A stretch of DNA of 64,000 nt from JBFWWP01 sp050246115. Its GTDB lineage: Bacteria; Planctomycetota; UBA8108; UBA1146; JAJFFE01. The stretch's first letter is position 1. Each line of letters opens with the position of its first letter. Where the stretch lies: NCBI GenBank assembly GCA_050246115.1, contig JBFWWP010000013.1, forward strand, positions 62,001 through 126,000, given 5' to 3'. The position numbers were made by a program, and so were the translations under genes. Positions 32,995-42,774 of this stretch are shown here, one piece after another. A model generated the notes under the pieces. That model did no database searches, was not told the DNA's origin, and saw only the letters and a list, made by a program, of their open reading frames with translations.

Positions 32995-34899
32995 TCACAC
33001 GACGTCCGTGACCAGATTCTGCTCGATGAAGGCGCGACGCTCCGGAGTGTTCTTGCCCATGAAGAACTCGAGGCACTCGTTGACCTCGCTCAAGCTCTGC
33101 ACCACCACGGGCACGAGCCGGGCGTCCGCGTGAATGAACTGCCCGAATTCGCCCGGACTGATCTCGCCGAGCCCCTTGAACCGAGTCACCTCAGGCGCCT
33201 TGAGGGACGCCATGGCCTCGTCGCGCTCGGTTTGACTGTAGCAGTACCGCGTTTCCTGCTTGTTGCGGACCCGAAACAGCGGCGTCTCGAGGATGTACAC
33301 GTGCCCCTTGGACACCAACTCCTCGAAGTAGTGCAAGAAGTAGGTGAGCAGCAGGTTGCGGATGTGCATGCCGTCGACATCGGCATCCGTGGCAATCACG
33401 ACCCGGTTGTAGCGCAGGCCTTCCAGTCCGTCCTCGATGCCGAGCGCCTGCATGATGTTGTAGAGTTCTTCGTTCTTGTAGACCGTGTCCCGTTTCAGGC
33501 CATGGCAGTTGAGCGGCTTCCCCTTGAGACTGAAGATTGCCTGCGTCTGGACGTCCCGAGCTTGCACCATCGCCCCGCCGGCCGAGTCCCCTTCCGTGAG
33601 AAAGACGGTGGTCTCCTCCCGCCGCGGGTCGCGCACGTCCGTCAAGTGGACCTTGCAATCGGTGAGCTTGGGGATGCGAATGGCCACCTTCTTGGCGCGC
33701 TCGCGGGCCTCCTTCTTGATGGCGGACAGCTCTTTGCGTAGCCGCTCGTTCTGGCGCACCTTCTCGAGCAGGTGCTCGGCGTCCTCACGGTTCTTGTGCA
33801 ACCACAACAGTACCTGCTCGCGCACGGCCGCGACCACCCAGCTGCGGACCTCCGTGGATCCGAGCTTGTTCTTGGTCTGGCTCTCGAAGACGGGATCCTG
33901 GAGCTTGATCGCGACCGCGCCGAGAATCCCGTCCCGCACGTCTTCGCCAGCGAAGCTCTTCTTGGAGAACTCGTTCACCGCCTTCAGGATACCCTCGCGA
34001 AAGGCGCTTTGGTGAGTGCCACCGTCGGTCGTGTACTGACCGTTGACGAAGCTGAAGTACTGTTCGCCATAGGAGTGCGTGTGGGTGAAGGCGAACTCCA
34101 GACGATCCGTCTTGGCGTGGACGATCGCATACAGCGATTCGGCGTCGCCGAGCTCCGCCCGCAACAGGTCCAGCAAGCCGTCGCGGCTCTTGAACTCGCG
34201 ACCGTTGTAGCGCAGCGCCAGGCCGCTATTGAGGTAGGAATAGTACGCGAGGCGGCTGTGGAGAAACTCCTCATTCCACTCGATCTTCTTGAAGATCTGT
34301 GCGTCGGGCCGAAAACGCACGAACGTGCCGCTCGGGGTCGTGGTGTCGGCACCGCCCTGTTCCTTGACTTTGCGCCCGCGCTCGAAGAGCGCCCGCTTGT
34401 ACTTGCCGTCGCGCCAACTACAGACCTCGAACTCGGATGACAGCGCGTTGACGGCTTTCGTACCAACCCCGTTCAAGCCGACCGAGAACTGAAAGACGTC
34501 GTCGTTGTACTTACCACCGGTGTTGATCTGACTGACACACTCCACGACCTTTCCCAAGGGGATGCCGCGGCCGTAGTCGCGCACGGTGATCTCGTCGCCT
34601 TCCTTCGTGATGTCGATCTTCTTGCCGTGCCCCATGATGAACTCATCGATGGAGTTGTCGATGACTTCCTTGATCAGCACGTAGACACCGTCCGACGGGT
34701 GACTGCCATCGCCGATGCGCCCAATGTACATGCCGGTGCGCAGCCGGATGTGCTCGAGGGCATCGAGCGTCTGGATGGCGCTTTCGTCATAGGCGCGCTT
34801 GGTTCGCGCGGACGCACCGCCAGCGCCGTTGGCGCCGTCGGGGGTAGGGCGCCGGGAGCTCGACGGAGAGGTCGCGTTCGGTTTCGGTTCCTTGGCCAT
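32995..34899 (-). CDS. parE: DNA topoisomerase IV subunit B (or GyrB-type)
   Basis: A 634-residue GHKL ATPase subunit. The low-complexity start (about 1-35) is followed by ATP-site motifs E-V-I-D-N-S-I-D-E, D-Y-G-R-G-I-P and G-L-N-G-V-G-T-K. A transducer follows, then the TOPRIM motifs L-T-E-G-D-S-A-G-G and D-A-D-V-D-G-M-H-I-R, and R-F-K-G-L-G-E-I at the C-terminus. The ATG at 34899 follows GAAGGAA. It lies directly upstream of the A subunit. ParE is preferred over GyrB by size and partner. Confidence 0.87.
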   Translation of the reverse strand: MAKEPKPNATSPSSSRRPTPDGANGAGGASARTKRAYDESAIQTLDALEHIRLRTGMYIGRIGDGSHPSDGVYVLIKEVIDNSIDEFIMGHGKKIDITKEGDEITVRDYGRGIPLGKVVECVSQINTGGKYNDDVFQFSVGLNGVGTKAVNALSSEFEVCSWRDGKYKRALFERGRKVKEQGGADTTTPSGTFVRFRPDAQIFKKIEWNEEFLHSRLAYYSYLNSGLALRYNGREFKSRDGLLDLLRAELGDAESLYAIVHAKTDRLEFAFTHTHSYGEQYFSFVNGQYTTDGGTHQSAFREGILKAVNEFSKKSFAGEDVRDGILGAVAIKLQDPVFESQTKNKLGSTEVRSWVVAAVREQVLLWLHKNREDAEHLLEKVRQNERLRKELSAIKKEARERAKKVAIRIPKLTDCKVHLTDVRDPRREETTVFLTEGDSAGGAMVQARDVQTQAIFSLKGKPLNCHGLKRDTVYKNEELYNIMQALGIEDGLEGLRYNRVVIATDADVDGMHIRNLLLTYFLHYFEELVSKGHVYILETPLFRVRNKQETRYCYSQTERDEAMASLKAPEVTRFKGLGEISPGEFGQFIHADARLVPVVVQSLSEVNECLEFFMGKNTPERRAFIEQNLVTDVV

Positions 34900-34969
34900 C
34901 GGTTCCTTCGCGGGGTTTCTCGGGGATCGTGAACTGGCTGCGGGCAACGGGCGACGAGCCAGCGCCGCC

Positions 34970-36478
34970 TCAGGCCGGGCCGAAGCCCCTCTGCAGCGCC
35001 TCCAACCGGTCACTCTGAGCCCGACGCACTTTGGTCAGAGTGAGCTTCGGGATCTCCCACTGCGACTCCTCCTCGGTGACGTTGCGGCAGTGCTCTTGCA
35101 CCAGTTGGTACATCATCTTGAAGGCGTCGCGGGGCTGGCGCATCTGATCGAGCGCGTCGACGATCTCCTGACGGGTCACGTCCTCGTGAAAAAGATCGCG
35201 TAGGGAAATGTCGGGGGCGCCTGCTTGCCGACAGGCGTTGAGCCGCACGCTGCACAAATCGTACAGCGTCGTGCCGGACCAAGTGAGGCGATCGATGAGG
35301 TTCTGCTTGTCCATGCGCGCGCTCTGAAAGAAGTCTGCCGACTGTCGATGGAGTTCGTGGCGCAGTTCGAGGGGCAGGAGCAACTTGAACGAAACATCTT
35401 GCTGCTGCAGGAACTTGTTGTTGAGCAGCGGCCACACGATAGAGCGCATGCGCTGTGCGTCGCCGCTCACGAGAGTGGGTTCGTCGACTCGATCGACCAG
35501 CACCATGGCGCGGGCGAAGCCGAACGGGCGCACAGCCCGGAGCAAACGCTCGACGAGTTTGTAGCGCGGATCATCCAGGTCGTCGACGGGCAGACCACCC
35601 TGGGTCAAAGCCGCGGCGGGCAGCGGTTCGAGGCTGGCTCGAAACGACGCCGGGGTACGATCGGCGACACGCAGCTGCGCGGAGAGGCGCCGGGCCAGGC
35701 GGAAGATGCCCCAACCGTCGGCGAGCGCGCGATAGCTCGCGAGCGCCGTCAACACGCCGAGGGCAGAGAACGCCAAGGTCCATCCCAACCCCAAACCGTC
35801 AGCGCGATAGAAGAGCGCGTAGATCAGCGACACCGCGGCCATCACTCCCCACAAACCCAAGGCGAGGCCGCGCGTGATGCGAACCCAGCTCGGCTGTCGC
35901 AGACGCAGCGTCGATCGCAGGGCCCGGCTCCGTTCGAGCACGCGGTCACTGCGATCGTAGACCGCCTGCAGGATGGTCCAATCGCGCTTGGTGGTCGCAT
36001 CCATGCTGCGCAACCGAGTGCGAGCCTCGGCTCCCAAATCGACGCCGGCGCCAGCCTCACCGAGCGCTGCAGCGACCAACTGGGTGACGGCCACGCCGAG
36101 CACTCCATCGAAATGGTCGACGAGCCGGAATTGTTGCAGCGCCTCGTCCGGGGTGCGCGCGCGCACGCGCCGCACGAAGCCATCGAGAATCGGATTCAGA
36201 TCGTCGTACGGGATGAGCAAGGTGCGGCGGTGCGGGTGCTGCTGATTCGCGCGTCGAACGGCGGCCTCGATCTGGAGGCGAATCGCGGTCTTGCCACTCC
36301 CCTTCTCGCCAAAAACGATCGCCGTGGCGGGGTGCTCGAGGTCACCGAGGATCTTCTCGAAATCGGGGTGACCACAGGATTCGGGGAGGCGGCCGAAGAC
36401 CGTGTCCTGGCGGGCCTCCTCGGCCAAGAACGGGTTCTCTCGGAGTTTCCAGTGATCGAGAAAGCTGGTGATCTGCAT
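34970..36478 (-). CDS. Membrane-associated P-loop ATPase, function unknown
   Basis: A 502-residue protein. Walker A is G-E-K-G-S-G-K-T (about residues 57-64) after a R-E-N-P-F start reminiscent of ORC/ExeA-like AAA proteins. Two membrane helices (about 205-225 and 233-250) split the ATPase, as in KAP-type NTPases, and A-M-V-L-V-D-R-V-D-E at about 325-334 is a Walker B candidate. The C-terminal half is helical. It shares strand with parE 70 bp downstream. A role with chromosome segregation would be inference from position. Confidence 0.65.
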   Translation of the reverse strand: MQITSFLDHWKLRENPFLAEEARQDTVFGRLPESCGHPDFEKILGDLEHPATAIVFGEKGSGKTAIRLQIEAAVRRANQQHPHRRTLLIPYDDLNPILDGFVRRVRARTPDEALQQFRLVDHFDGVLGVAVTQLVAAALGEAGAGVDLGAEARTRLRSMDATTKRDWTILQAVYDRSDRVLERSRALRSTLRLRQPSWVRITRGLALGLWGVMAAVSLIYALFYRADGLGLGWTLAFSALGVLTALASYRALADGWGIFRLARRLSAQLRVADRTPASFRASLEPLPAAALTQGGLPVDDLDDPRYKLVERLLRAVRPFGFARAMVLVDRVDEPTLVSGDAQRMRSIVWPLLNNKFLQQQDVSFKLLLPLELRHELHRQSADFFQSARMDKQNLIDRLTWSGTTLYDLCSVRLNACRQAGAPDISLRDLFHEDVTRQEIVDALDQMRQPRDAFKMMYQLVQEHCRNVTEEESQWEIPKLTLTKVRRAQSDRLEALQRGFGPA

Positions 36479-36583
36479 GCTGCGTGGGTCTCCCCCGTGA
36501 AATCTCTGCGTAAGGCGTGACCCTTGGCATCGCCGGGCCGAGAATCTGCCCGCGAGCCTCCCTGTGGGCGCTGCCGAGCGCGC

Positions 36584-36949
36584 TCAGGAACGAGGGGTGT
36601 CAGCGATCAACCCGTCCAAGTTCGTGCGCTCGACGCGCCCGCCGCGCGCCAACACCTGCTGCGCCACCGCCGCCACCAACCGTTTGACCCCCTCGGTGCG
36701 CGGCGGGCTCGGGTGCGGGAAGCAACGAACGGTCACCTGCTGCTTCTTCGCTTCGACGGTAATGAAGAAGTGCATCGGAGGGCCGACCTCGATCGCGAGC
36801 GCCTCCACCAACAACGTGGCTCCGTCCTGGCGCAGGTAGGCCCCCTGCGTCTGGAGCACCGCGCCGTCCGGCCGTCGCTCGAGCCAAGGGACGTACGACT
36901 CGAAGTATTGTCGAAGATCCGGCGGATCTCCAATGATCACGTGCGGCAT
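36584..36949 (-). CDS. Hypothetical protein, 121 residues
   Basis: A compact alpha/beta protein with no membrane segment. Landmarks are Y-F-E-S-Y-V-P-W-L, A-L-A-I-E-V-G-P, F-F-I-T-V-E-A-K-K-Q-Q-V-T-V-R and a C-terminal helix. AAGGAG lies about 12 bases before the ATG. It is on the same strand as the ATPase and topoisomerase genes and 105 bp upstream of the ATPase. I do not recognise it. Confidence 0.6.
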   Translation of the reverse strand: MPHVIIGDPPDLRQYFESYVPWLERRPDGAVLQTQGAYLRQDGATLLVEALAIEVGPPMHFFITVEAKKQQVTVRCFPHPSPPRTEGVKRLVAAVAQQVLARGGRVERTNLDGLIADTPRS

Positions 36950-37228
36950 GCTGGTTCCCGCTCCTTCGGTTGGGCGGGGCTGAGACTAACGAGTCGGGAT
37001 GTCTTTGGCGAGTCTGGTTGCCGCCTCGCGTCACGTTGACTAACCTAGGCGCGGGGAGTTCACAGTACGGGAAGCAGTGCAGGGAGCACGCCCGCGCCGC
37101 CAAGAGACGGGTGGTGTCCGGATCGCGCCGCGCGCAGGGGTGGTCCGCAGTGGCGTCGATGCGGAGGGGAAACGCGCTGCCGCGGACGGGCCCGCCGGGG
37201 CTCGCGCGCGCGGGGCGAGGGGGAAGCT

Positions 37229-37951
37229 TTGATCCTGGCGATCGAGACGAGTCACGTCCAGGGGGAGGTCGCTCTCGGTGAGGGCGAATTCCCGACCGTG
37301 AGCGCGTTGTCGCCGGGGTTGGTGCACGGGCGTGAGCTCCAGCCGAAGATCGCGCAGGTCTGCGAGGCCGCGGGCACCCCACCGGCCGCGCTCGATCTCG
37401 TGGCCGTGAGTGCCGGGCCCGGGTCGTACACCGGTTTGCGGATCGGCGTCGCCACCGCCAAAGCGATCGCCTGGGCCCTCGGCAAGCCCGCCCTGGCGAT
37501 CTCGACGCTCGAAGCGATCGCTCAGAACGTCACCGAGCCGGGCCCATTCGTGGTCATCCTCGATGCGCGTCGAGGAGCGTGCTACTGCGCCGAGTTCCAG
37601 GCACGCGAAGACGCCGACGGTCGGGTTCACATTGAGCGACAGTCCGCCGACCGCGCGGTGCCGTTCGCCGAACTCGCCGACCGCCTCGCCGCGGCCACGC
37701 GCCTGCTTGGCGAAGGCGCCGTCGGGCTCCCTGGCGCCAGCGCGCGCGAGATCCTCCCCGCGGAGTGGAACCTCCCTCGCGCCGCCGAGGTCTACCGTCT
37801 CGCACGCCGCCGCTGGCGGGCGGTGCGCGACGGCCAAGAGCCCGCTCCTCCGGAGTTCGGGCAGCCCCACCTGTTGGTGCCCTTCTACCTGCGACCCTCT
37901 CAGGCCGAAGAGCGTTCGATCGATGGCGTACGCCCGGGAAGGCCAGCCTGA
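37229..37951 (+). CDS. tsaB: tRNA threonylcarbamoyladenosine protein TsaB
   Basis: A 240-residue ASKHA-fold protein that partners TsaD in making t6A37 of tRNAs reading ANN codons. The opening I-L-A-I-E-T-S, G-L-V-H-G-R-E-L-Q and G-P-G-S-Y-T-G-L-R-I-G are diagnostic. The start is TTG at 37229 after GAGGGGG. The alanine racemase gene begins 1 bp after its stop, so the two are probably co-transcribed. Confidence 0.92.
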   Translation: MILAIETSHVQGEVALGEGEFPTVSALSPGLVHGRELQPKIAQVCEAAGTPPAALDLVAVSAGPGSYTGLRIGVATAKAIAWALGKPALAISTLEAIAQNVTEPGPFVVILDARRGACYCAEFQAREDADGRVHIERQSADRAVPFAELADRLAAATRLLGEGAVGLPGASAREILPAEWNLPRAAEVYRLARRRWRAVRDGQEPAPPEFGQPHLLVPFYLRPSQAEERSIDGVRPGRPA

Positions 37952-37952
37952 C

Positions 37953-39128
37953 ATGCATCTACCTCGCGCCGGCGCCCGTATTGATCTCCGCGCGCTCGCC
38001 AACAACCTCCGCCTCTGTCGCCGCCAGGTGGCCGGTCGGTGTCAGATTCTTGGCGTGGTGAAGGCCGACGCCTACGGCCATGGAGCGATTCCGGTGGCCC
38101 GCACGCTCGAGCGCAATGGCATCGCGATGCTCGGCGTCGGCGACTCGCATGAAGCCATCCGCCTCCGCGAGGCCGGAATCCAGTGCCCACTCCTGATCCT
38201 CGGAGCCGTCGTCGAGAACGAGATCCCCGAGATCATCGCGCACCGGATCGTTCCCATGGTGCACTCCCCGGAGCGGATCCAGCGGCTCGACCGCGAAGCC
38301 GCGGCTGCAGGGATTCGCCTCCCGGTGCACCTACTCATCGACACCGGGATGGGCCGCCTCGGCGTCACCCCTCACCGAGCGCTCGAGCACATCGACGCCA
38401 TCGAGCGCAGTTCCAACCTCACCTTGCAGGGCATTGGCACCCACCTGGCTGCGGCCCGCGAAGATCGCGCGTACACCGAAGAACAGTTGCGGCAGTTCGA
38501 GCACGTCGTCACATCGGCGCGCACGCTGCGCATCCCGATCCCCTGCCTGCACGTCGCGAGTTCGGCCGCGTTGCTCGACTATCCCGAGGCCCACTACGAC
38601 ATGGTGCGACTGGGCGGACATTTGTACGGCATCGTCCCCGGCAAGCGCATCCCCGGGGTCGAGCCGATCCTCTCCCTGTTCACACAAGTCGTGTACCTGC
38701 GGGACCTGCCGCCCGACTCTCGGGTCAGCTACTTCAACGGCTACCGGACGGCACGCTGGACCCGTCTCGCGACCCTGCCGGTCGGCTACCACGACGGCTA
38801 CCACAGCCTGCTCTCGGGTAAGGCCAGCGTGTTGGTGCGCGGGCAGCGCGCGCCGGTGATCGGTCGCGTCACCATGGACTACACCATGGTCGACGTCACC
38901 GACATCCCCGACGTGTCCGTCGGCGATCGCGTGACCCTGCTCGGTCGGGACGGCGACGACGAAATCGACGCGCTGCAACTCGCGGCCTGGGCGGGTACGG
39001 TCGCCTACGAGATTCCGAGCCACCTCGGACACCGAGTCCGGCGGGAGTACATCGAGGACGACGCCTTCGTAGCACCCGCCGACGAAGCGCACGTCGCCCT
39101 CGCTGGCGGCCGGCCGCTCCCGGCGTGA
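37953..39128 (+). CDS. alr: Alanine racemase
   Basis: A 391-residue PLP enzyme interconverting L- and D-alanine for peptidoglycan. Lys37 in V-V-K-A-D-A-Y-G-H-G binds PLP. R-V-S-Y-F-N-G-Y carries the second catalytic Tyr, with Phe-Asn in place of the usual Gly-Gly or Gly-Arg. R-V-T-M-D and L-G-R-D-G belong to the C-terminal barrel. The ATG lies 1 bp after the tsaB stop, with GGGAAGG upstream. Confidence 0.93.
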   Translation: MHLPRAGARIDLRALANNLRLCRRQVAGRCQILGVVKADAYGHGAIPVARTLERNGIAMLGVGDSHEAIRLREAGIQCPLLILGAVVENEIPEIIAHRIVPMVHSPERIQRLDREAAAAGIRLPVHLLIDTGMGRLGVTPHRALEHIDAIERSSNLTLQGIGTHLAAAREDRAYTEEQLRQFEHVVTSARTLRIPIPCLHVASSAALLDYPEAHYDMVRLGGHLYGIVPGKRIPGVEPILSLFTQVVYLRDLPPDSRVSYFNGYRTARWTRLATLPVGYHDGYHSLLSGKASVLVRGQRAPVIGRVTMDYTMVDVTDIPDVSVGDRVTLLGRDGDDEIDALQLAAWAGTVAYEIPSHLGHRVRREYIEDDAFVAPADEAHVALAGGRPLPA

Positions 39129-39204
39129 AGCGCGCGCGCCGCCACCTCGCCACGGTCCCGCAGACGAATCGCGCGCCCCGCAGCCATGGAGTAGACTGCG
39201 TCTC

Positions 39205-42200
39205 ATGGAGCTGATCCTGCACGGTGAGCGGCGCCGGCGACGACGCAAGAGACGAAGCCTGACCCGGCGCTGGCTCGCCGTCGTCCTGGGTTTGCCGCTC
39301 GTTGCCGGCCTCTTCTTGGTCGCGAATCTGGCGTTCCTACTGAGTGACCGCCAGATCGAGGTCCGAGTGGCAGCGCTGCTCACGCGCGTTCTGCGGGTGG
39401 AGCATCGATTCGCAAGCGCCTCGTTTGGGCCGTTCTCGGGCCTCACGGTACGAGGCTTGGTGATCGCGAACCCACCCGGAAGCCTGGCCCCCACCGCCGT
39501 TTCGATCGAGGAGATCCGGGTCACCGCCCGCCTGCTCGATCTCCTGCGCGGCCGAGTTACGCTGCGGGAGGTGCGCGTGCTCCAGCCTCACCTTCACCTC
39601 GAGCGCTTGCCGACGGGCGCACTCAACGTGCCGTCGGCGCTCCTTGCGCCGACGGAGTCGGGCGGCGATCCCGGCACCGGGCCCGGCGGGCTCGAGCTAC
39701 CCGAGATCGACATCGAGGGCCTCGAGGTGCACGTGTGTTCGACAACGCTCGCGCCGCTGCAAGACTCCATTCGCTTCCCTCACTTGCGGGTGCGGGTCGC
39801 AAACACTCCGATCCGCGACTTCCGGGTCGAAGGCTTGGCACTCGGACCCGGACTGCGCCACGTGCGCATCGCCGGCAGCGGCAACCTCGACGAGGGGCGC
39901 TTCCAAGGCACCATCGGGGTCGAGCGGCTGCAGGTGGACGAGCAACTGGGCGCTCAGATCCCGCTCGGGTACCGATCGATCTGGGACCGCGTCGGCCCCC
40001 ACGGCCTGGTAAACCTGGATTTTCAGCTCGAGATCGAACACTTCGGGCTGAAGCACTGGGAAAGCACCCTCGAAGTCATCGAAGGACGGCTCGCGTTGCC
40101 CGAGTTCGCGCTCGAACTCGAGTCGCTGCGCGGTCGCTTGCGACTCACGCCGACGCAACTGGCTACGGTCGACGCACTCACGGGTGTCGCCGGCCATGGC
40201 GAAGCGTCGCTCGTCGGCGTGGTCCACTTCGCCGAGGGCGAGATCGCCGGCGTCGACGCCGTACTGGGCTTGGACGAAGTTTCCTTGGGGCCGCAGTGGG
40301 AAGACCTCTTGTCCGGCGAGTTCTTGGCGCTGTGGCAGGACCTGGCGCCGGAAGGGCGAGTCGGCCTGCGGCTCGAGATGCGCGGTGAGGGGCTCGAGCC
40401 CGAGGTCATGGAGTCGCGACTACTCTTGCATGATGTCGACGTCGGTCTGCCCGGAACGCCGTACCGTCTCGTCGACCTGCGCGGGGCGGTTCGTTTCGAC
40501 GGCACACGCATTCGCGTGGACGAGGACCAACCGCTGCGCGGCAACCTGGAGTCGGCGGCGGTGAAGCTCTGGGGCAGCGTCCCCATCCCGCTCGCCGGCG
40601 CCGTCGACCTGCACGTGGGGATCAAGGAGTTCCCGCTCAACCAGAACTTCGCCGAGGCCCTGCCCCCATTGGTGCGCGAGCATTACGTACAGTACGGCGC
40701 CACCGGCCTCGTCGACATCGACATCCTGGTCCAGGGTGAGGCGACCAACCCCGAGGTCGGCGCCGTTGCCCGGGTCCGCGACGGCACCATGAAGTACGAG
40801 CTCTTCCCTTACGAGCTGACCGACATCGAAGGGGAGGCGCTGTACCGAAGGGCCCCCGGCGGCATCGATGGATACCGTGACGTCGTGACGCTGCGGGATG
40901 TTTCCGGACGTCATGCCGGATCGCCGGTTCGGATGGACGCCGGCGCGATTCGGTGGGGCCCCGGCCATCCGCACCTCGATCTCACGATTCGCTCCCCGGG
41001 GCTCGCGGTCGACGAAGATCTCATCCGCGCACTGCCCCATTCGTCCCAGGACATCGTGCGCTCCTTCCATTTGGACGGCAAGGTGAGCGCGGCGGTCGAG
41101 ATCTTCACCCGCGAGCCGACCGACCCCGACCTCGCCGCCCCCGGCGAGACGCCCCCGCCGCCGCGAACCTCTTCGGTCGAAGTCCGCACGACGGTCGGTG
41201 CGGTTCCAGGCCTGCGCTTCCGCTACGAACCGTTACCGTACGAACTCACGCTGGTCCGCGGGCGGGCGATCCATCAGATGTCCACGGGCGATCTCCACTT
41301 CGATGGACTGGAGACCGACCCGCGCCTCGGGCCGCGGCTCATCCTGGAAGGCACTCACGAAGACGACCGCAGCGAGCCGGGCCGCAAGCGCTTGAGCCTG
41401 AGTCGCATCGACTTGCTGGCCTGGCAGGGCGGCCCGGGCCTGCCGCTCGACGACAAGCTGCTGCGCGCCCTCCCCCCATCGCTGCGTGACGTGATCCAGG
41501 GACTGAAGCTCACGGGGCACGTCTCGGGGCGCCTGAGCGTTCGCTACCAGTACTCGGATGGCGACTCGCCCGCGGCCCGCGCCGACGCCGTCACGTACAC
41601 GGGTTCGGTGACCGGCCACGGCCTCGGCATCGATGTCGGTGTCGCGTTTCGGGAGCTGGAGGGACAGGTGCGGTTCCAGGGAAGCGCCCGTCCGGGAGTG
41701 ACCCACACCCTGACCGGAACGGGCCAGATCCTCCGCGGCCGCTTCAGCCGGTTCCAGGTGCAAGATCTCGACGTGAACTTCGCCTACGGTTTCCTCCACG
41801 AGGCGGTTCGGGACGCGATCGCCGGCACCTTCGAGGCTCCTGACAAAGGCAAGTTCGTCTTCAGCAACGCCGTGAAGGAGCGCCTCGGAGGACAGCGAGA
41901 CCTGTCGCGCACCCTGCAAGTCTATCTGCCGAACGGCGACCTCTACGGCGGACGCATCGAGGGTTTCGTATACGTCGACGCCGGCGCGCGGAGCGACTTC
42001 GGCGCCGAACTTCGCACCGAGGGCGTCAACCTCTCGATCGGTTCGATGGACATTTTCCACGAACCCGGCGCCGAGGGCAGGGTCACCGGCTGGACCAGCT
42101 TCGGCGGGCCGACGAACGACGCCGCCGCGATCAAGGGTCGCGGGCAGTTCCGCGTGGTGGACGGTCGCCTCAAGCGGCTGCCGGTCATGGCCGCGATCCT

Positions 42201-42534
42201 GGGCGCCATCGCCAACCTGCGGATCAACGCCGAAGAACGTCACATCGACGGGGTGTTCGCGAACTTCCGCATCGACGAACGCGCGTTCTGGATCGACGAG
42301 TGGGACAGTTTGGTCATCTCGAGCCCCGCGCTGCGCCTGCGGGGCAAGGGGCACATGACTTTCGATCAGGAGCTGTATCTGTTCCTCGAACCCGACGTGC
42401 TCACGGACTACGTGCCGGTGGTTTCGCAGATCGTGAAGTCGATCAAAGGGGTGAAGCTCGTCGGCCCACTCGATGCACCGGTGGCCCGTTGGCCCATCTT
42501 GTACGAAGACGTTTTCCGTCCTAAGGGCAAGTAG
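39205..42534 (+). CDS. Giant AsmA/TamB-like envelope protein
   Basis: A 1109-residue protein with a basic N-terminus (R-R-R-R-R-K-R-R), one membrane helix (about 24-46) and then almost uninterrupted beta-strand repeats. It ends with an AsmA-C-like region (G-R-G-Q-F-R-V-V-D-G-R-L, L-G-A-I-A-N-L, P-V-V-S-Q-I-V-K-S-I-K-G). AsmA-like proteins are thought to form hydrophobic grooves carrying phospholipid between membranes. It lies upstream of the macroglobulin/PBP pair, so this is an envelope-building neighbourhood. Confidence 0.8.
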   Translation: MELILHGERRRRRRKRRSLTRRWLAVVLGLPLVAGLFLVANLAFLLSDRQIEVRVAALLTRVLRVEHRFASASFGPFSGLTVRGLVIANPPGSLAPTAVSIEEIRVTARLLDLLRGRVTLREVRVLQPHLHLERLPTGALNVPSALLAPTESGGDPGTGPGGLELPEIDIEGLEVHVCSTTLAPLQDSIRFPHLRVRVANTPIRDFRVEGLALGPGLRHVRIAGSGNLDEGRFQGTIGVERLQVDEQLGAQIPLGYRSIWDRVGPHGLVNLDFQLEIEHFGLKHWESTLEVIEGRLALPEFALELESLRGRLRLTPTQLATVDALTGVAGHGEASLVGVVHFAEGEIAGVDAVLGLDEVSLGPQWEDLLSGEFLALWQDLAPEGRVGLRLEMRGEGLEPEVMESRLLLHDVDVGLPGTPYRLVDLRGAVRFDGTRIRVDEDQPLRGNLESAAVKLWGSVPIPLAGAVDLHVGIKEFPLNQNFAEALPPLVREHYVQYGATGLVDIDILVQGEATNPEVGAVARVRDGTMKYELFPYELTDIEGEALYRRAPGGIDGYRDVVTLRDVSGRHAGSPVRMDAGAIRWGPGHPHLDLTIRSPGLAVDEDLIRALPHSSQDIVRSFHLDGKVSAAVEIFTREPTDPDLAAPGETPPPPRTSSVEVRTTVGAVPGLRFRYEPLPYELTLVRGRAIHQMSTGDLHFDGLETDPRLGPRLILEGTHEDDRSEPGRKRLSLSRIDLLAWQGGPGLPLDDKLLRALPPSLRDVIQGLKLTGHVSGRLSVRYQYSDGDSPAARADAVTYTGSVTGHGLGIDVGVAFRELEGQVRFQGSARPGVTHTLTGTGQILRGRFSRFQVQDLDVNFAYGFLHEAVRDAIAGTFEAPDKGKFVFSNAVKERLGGQRDLSRTLQVYLPNGDLYGGRIEGFVYVDAGARSDFGAELRTEGVNLSIGSMDIFHEPGAEGRVTGWTSFGGPTNDAAAIKGRGQFRVVDGRLKRLPVMAAILGAIANLRINAEERHIDGVFANFRIDERAFWIDEWDSLVISSPALRLRGKGHMTFDQELYLFLEPDVLTDYVPVVSQIVKSIKGVKLVGPLDAPVARWPILYEDVFRPKGK

Positions 42535-42639
42535 CGTCGCGAGCCGCCGTCAGGCCCCAAGCGCACGCGAACTCGAATCGCACGCAAAACGAACAAACGC
42601 TCGCCAACCGACGAATTGCGGCCATTCTCGACAACGTGC

Positions 42640-42668
42640 TTTCGCCGACCCACAGTCTCTGCTATCAC
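42640..42668 (+). promoter_or_regulatory. Possible promoter for the macroglobulin operon
   Basis: TTTCGC and TATCAC are separated by 17 bp, about 110 bases before the GTG of the macroglobulin gene. Confidence 0.35.
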
Positions 42669-42718
42669 CCTGAGCACGCCACGTATCCGCCCGAACCATC
42701 ACGAAATCATGCTGCGAA

Positions 42719-42744
42719 CTTGCCCAGAATCGGGTTCGGGCAAG
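42719..42744 (+). other. Leader hairpin before the macroglobulin gene
   Basis: CTTGCCC and GGGCAAG pair around a 12-nt loop, ending 30 bases before the GTG start. It could be a leader structure or chance. Confidence 0.25.
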
Positions 42745-42774
42745 CGCGCTGGGCCATTCGACCGGAGGTGAAGC

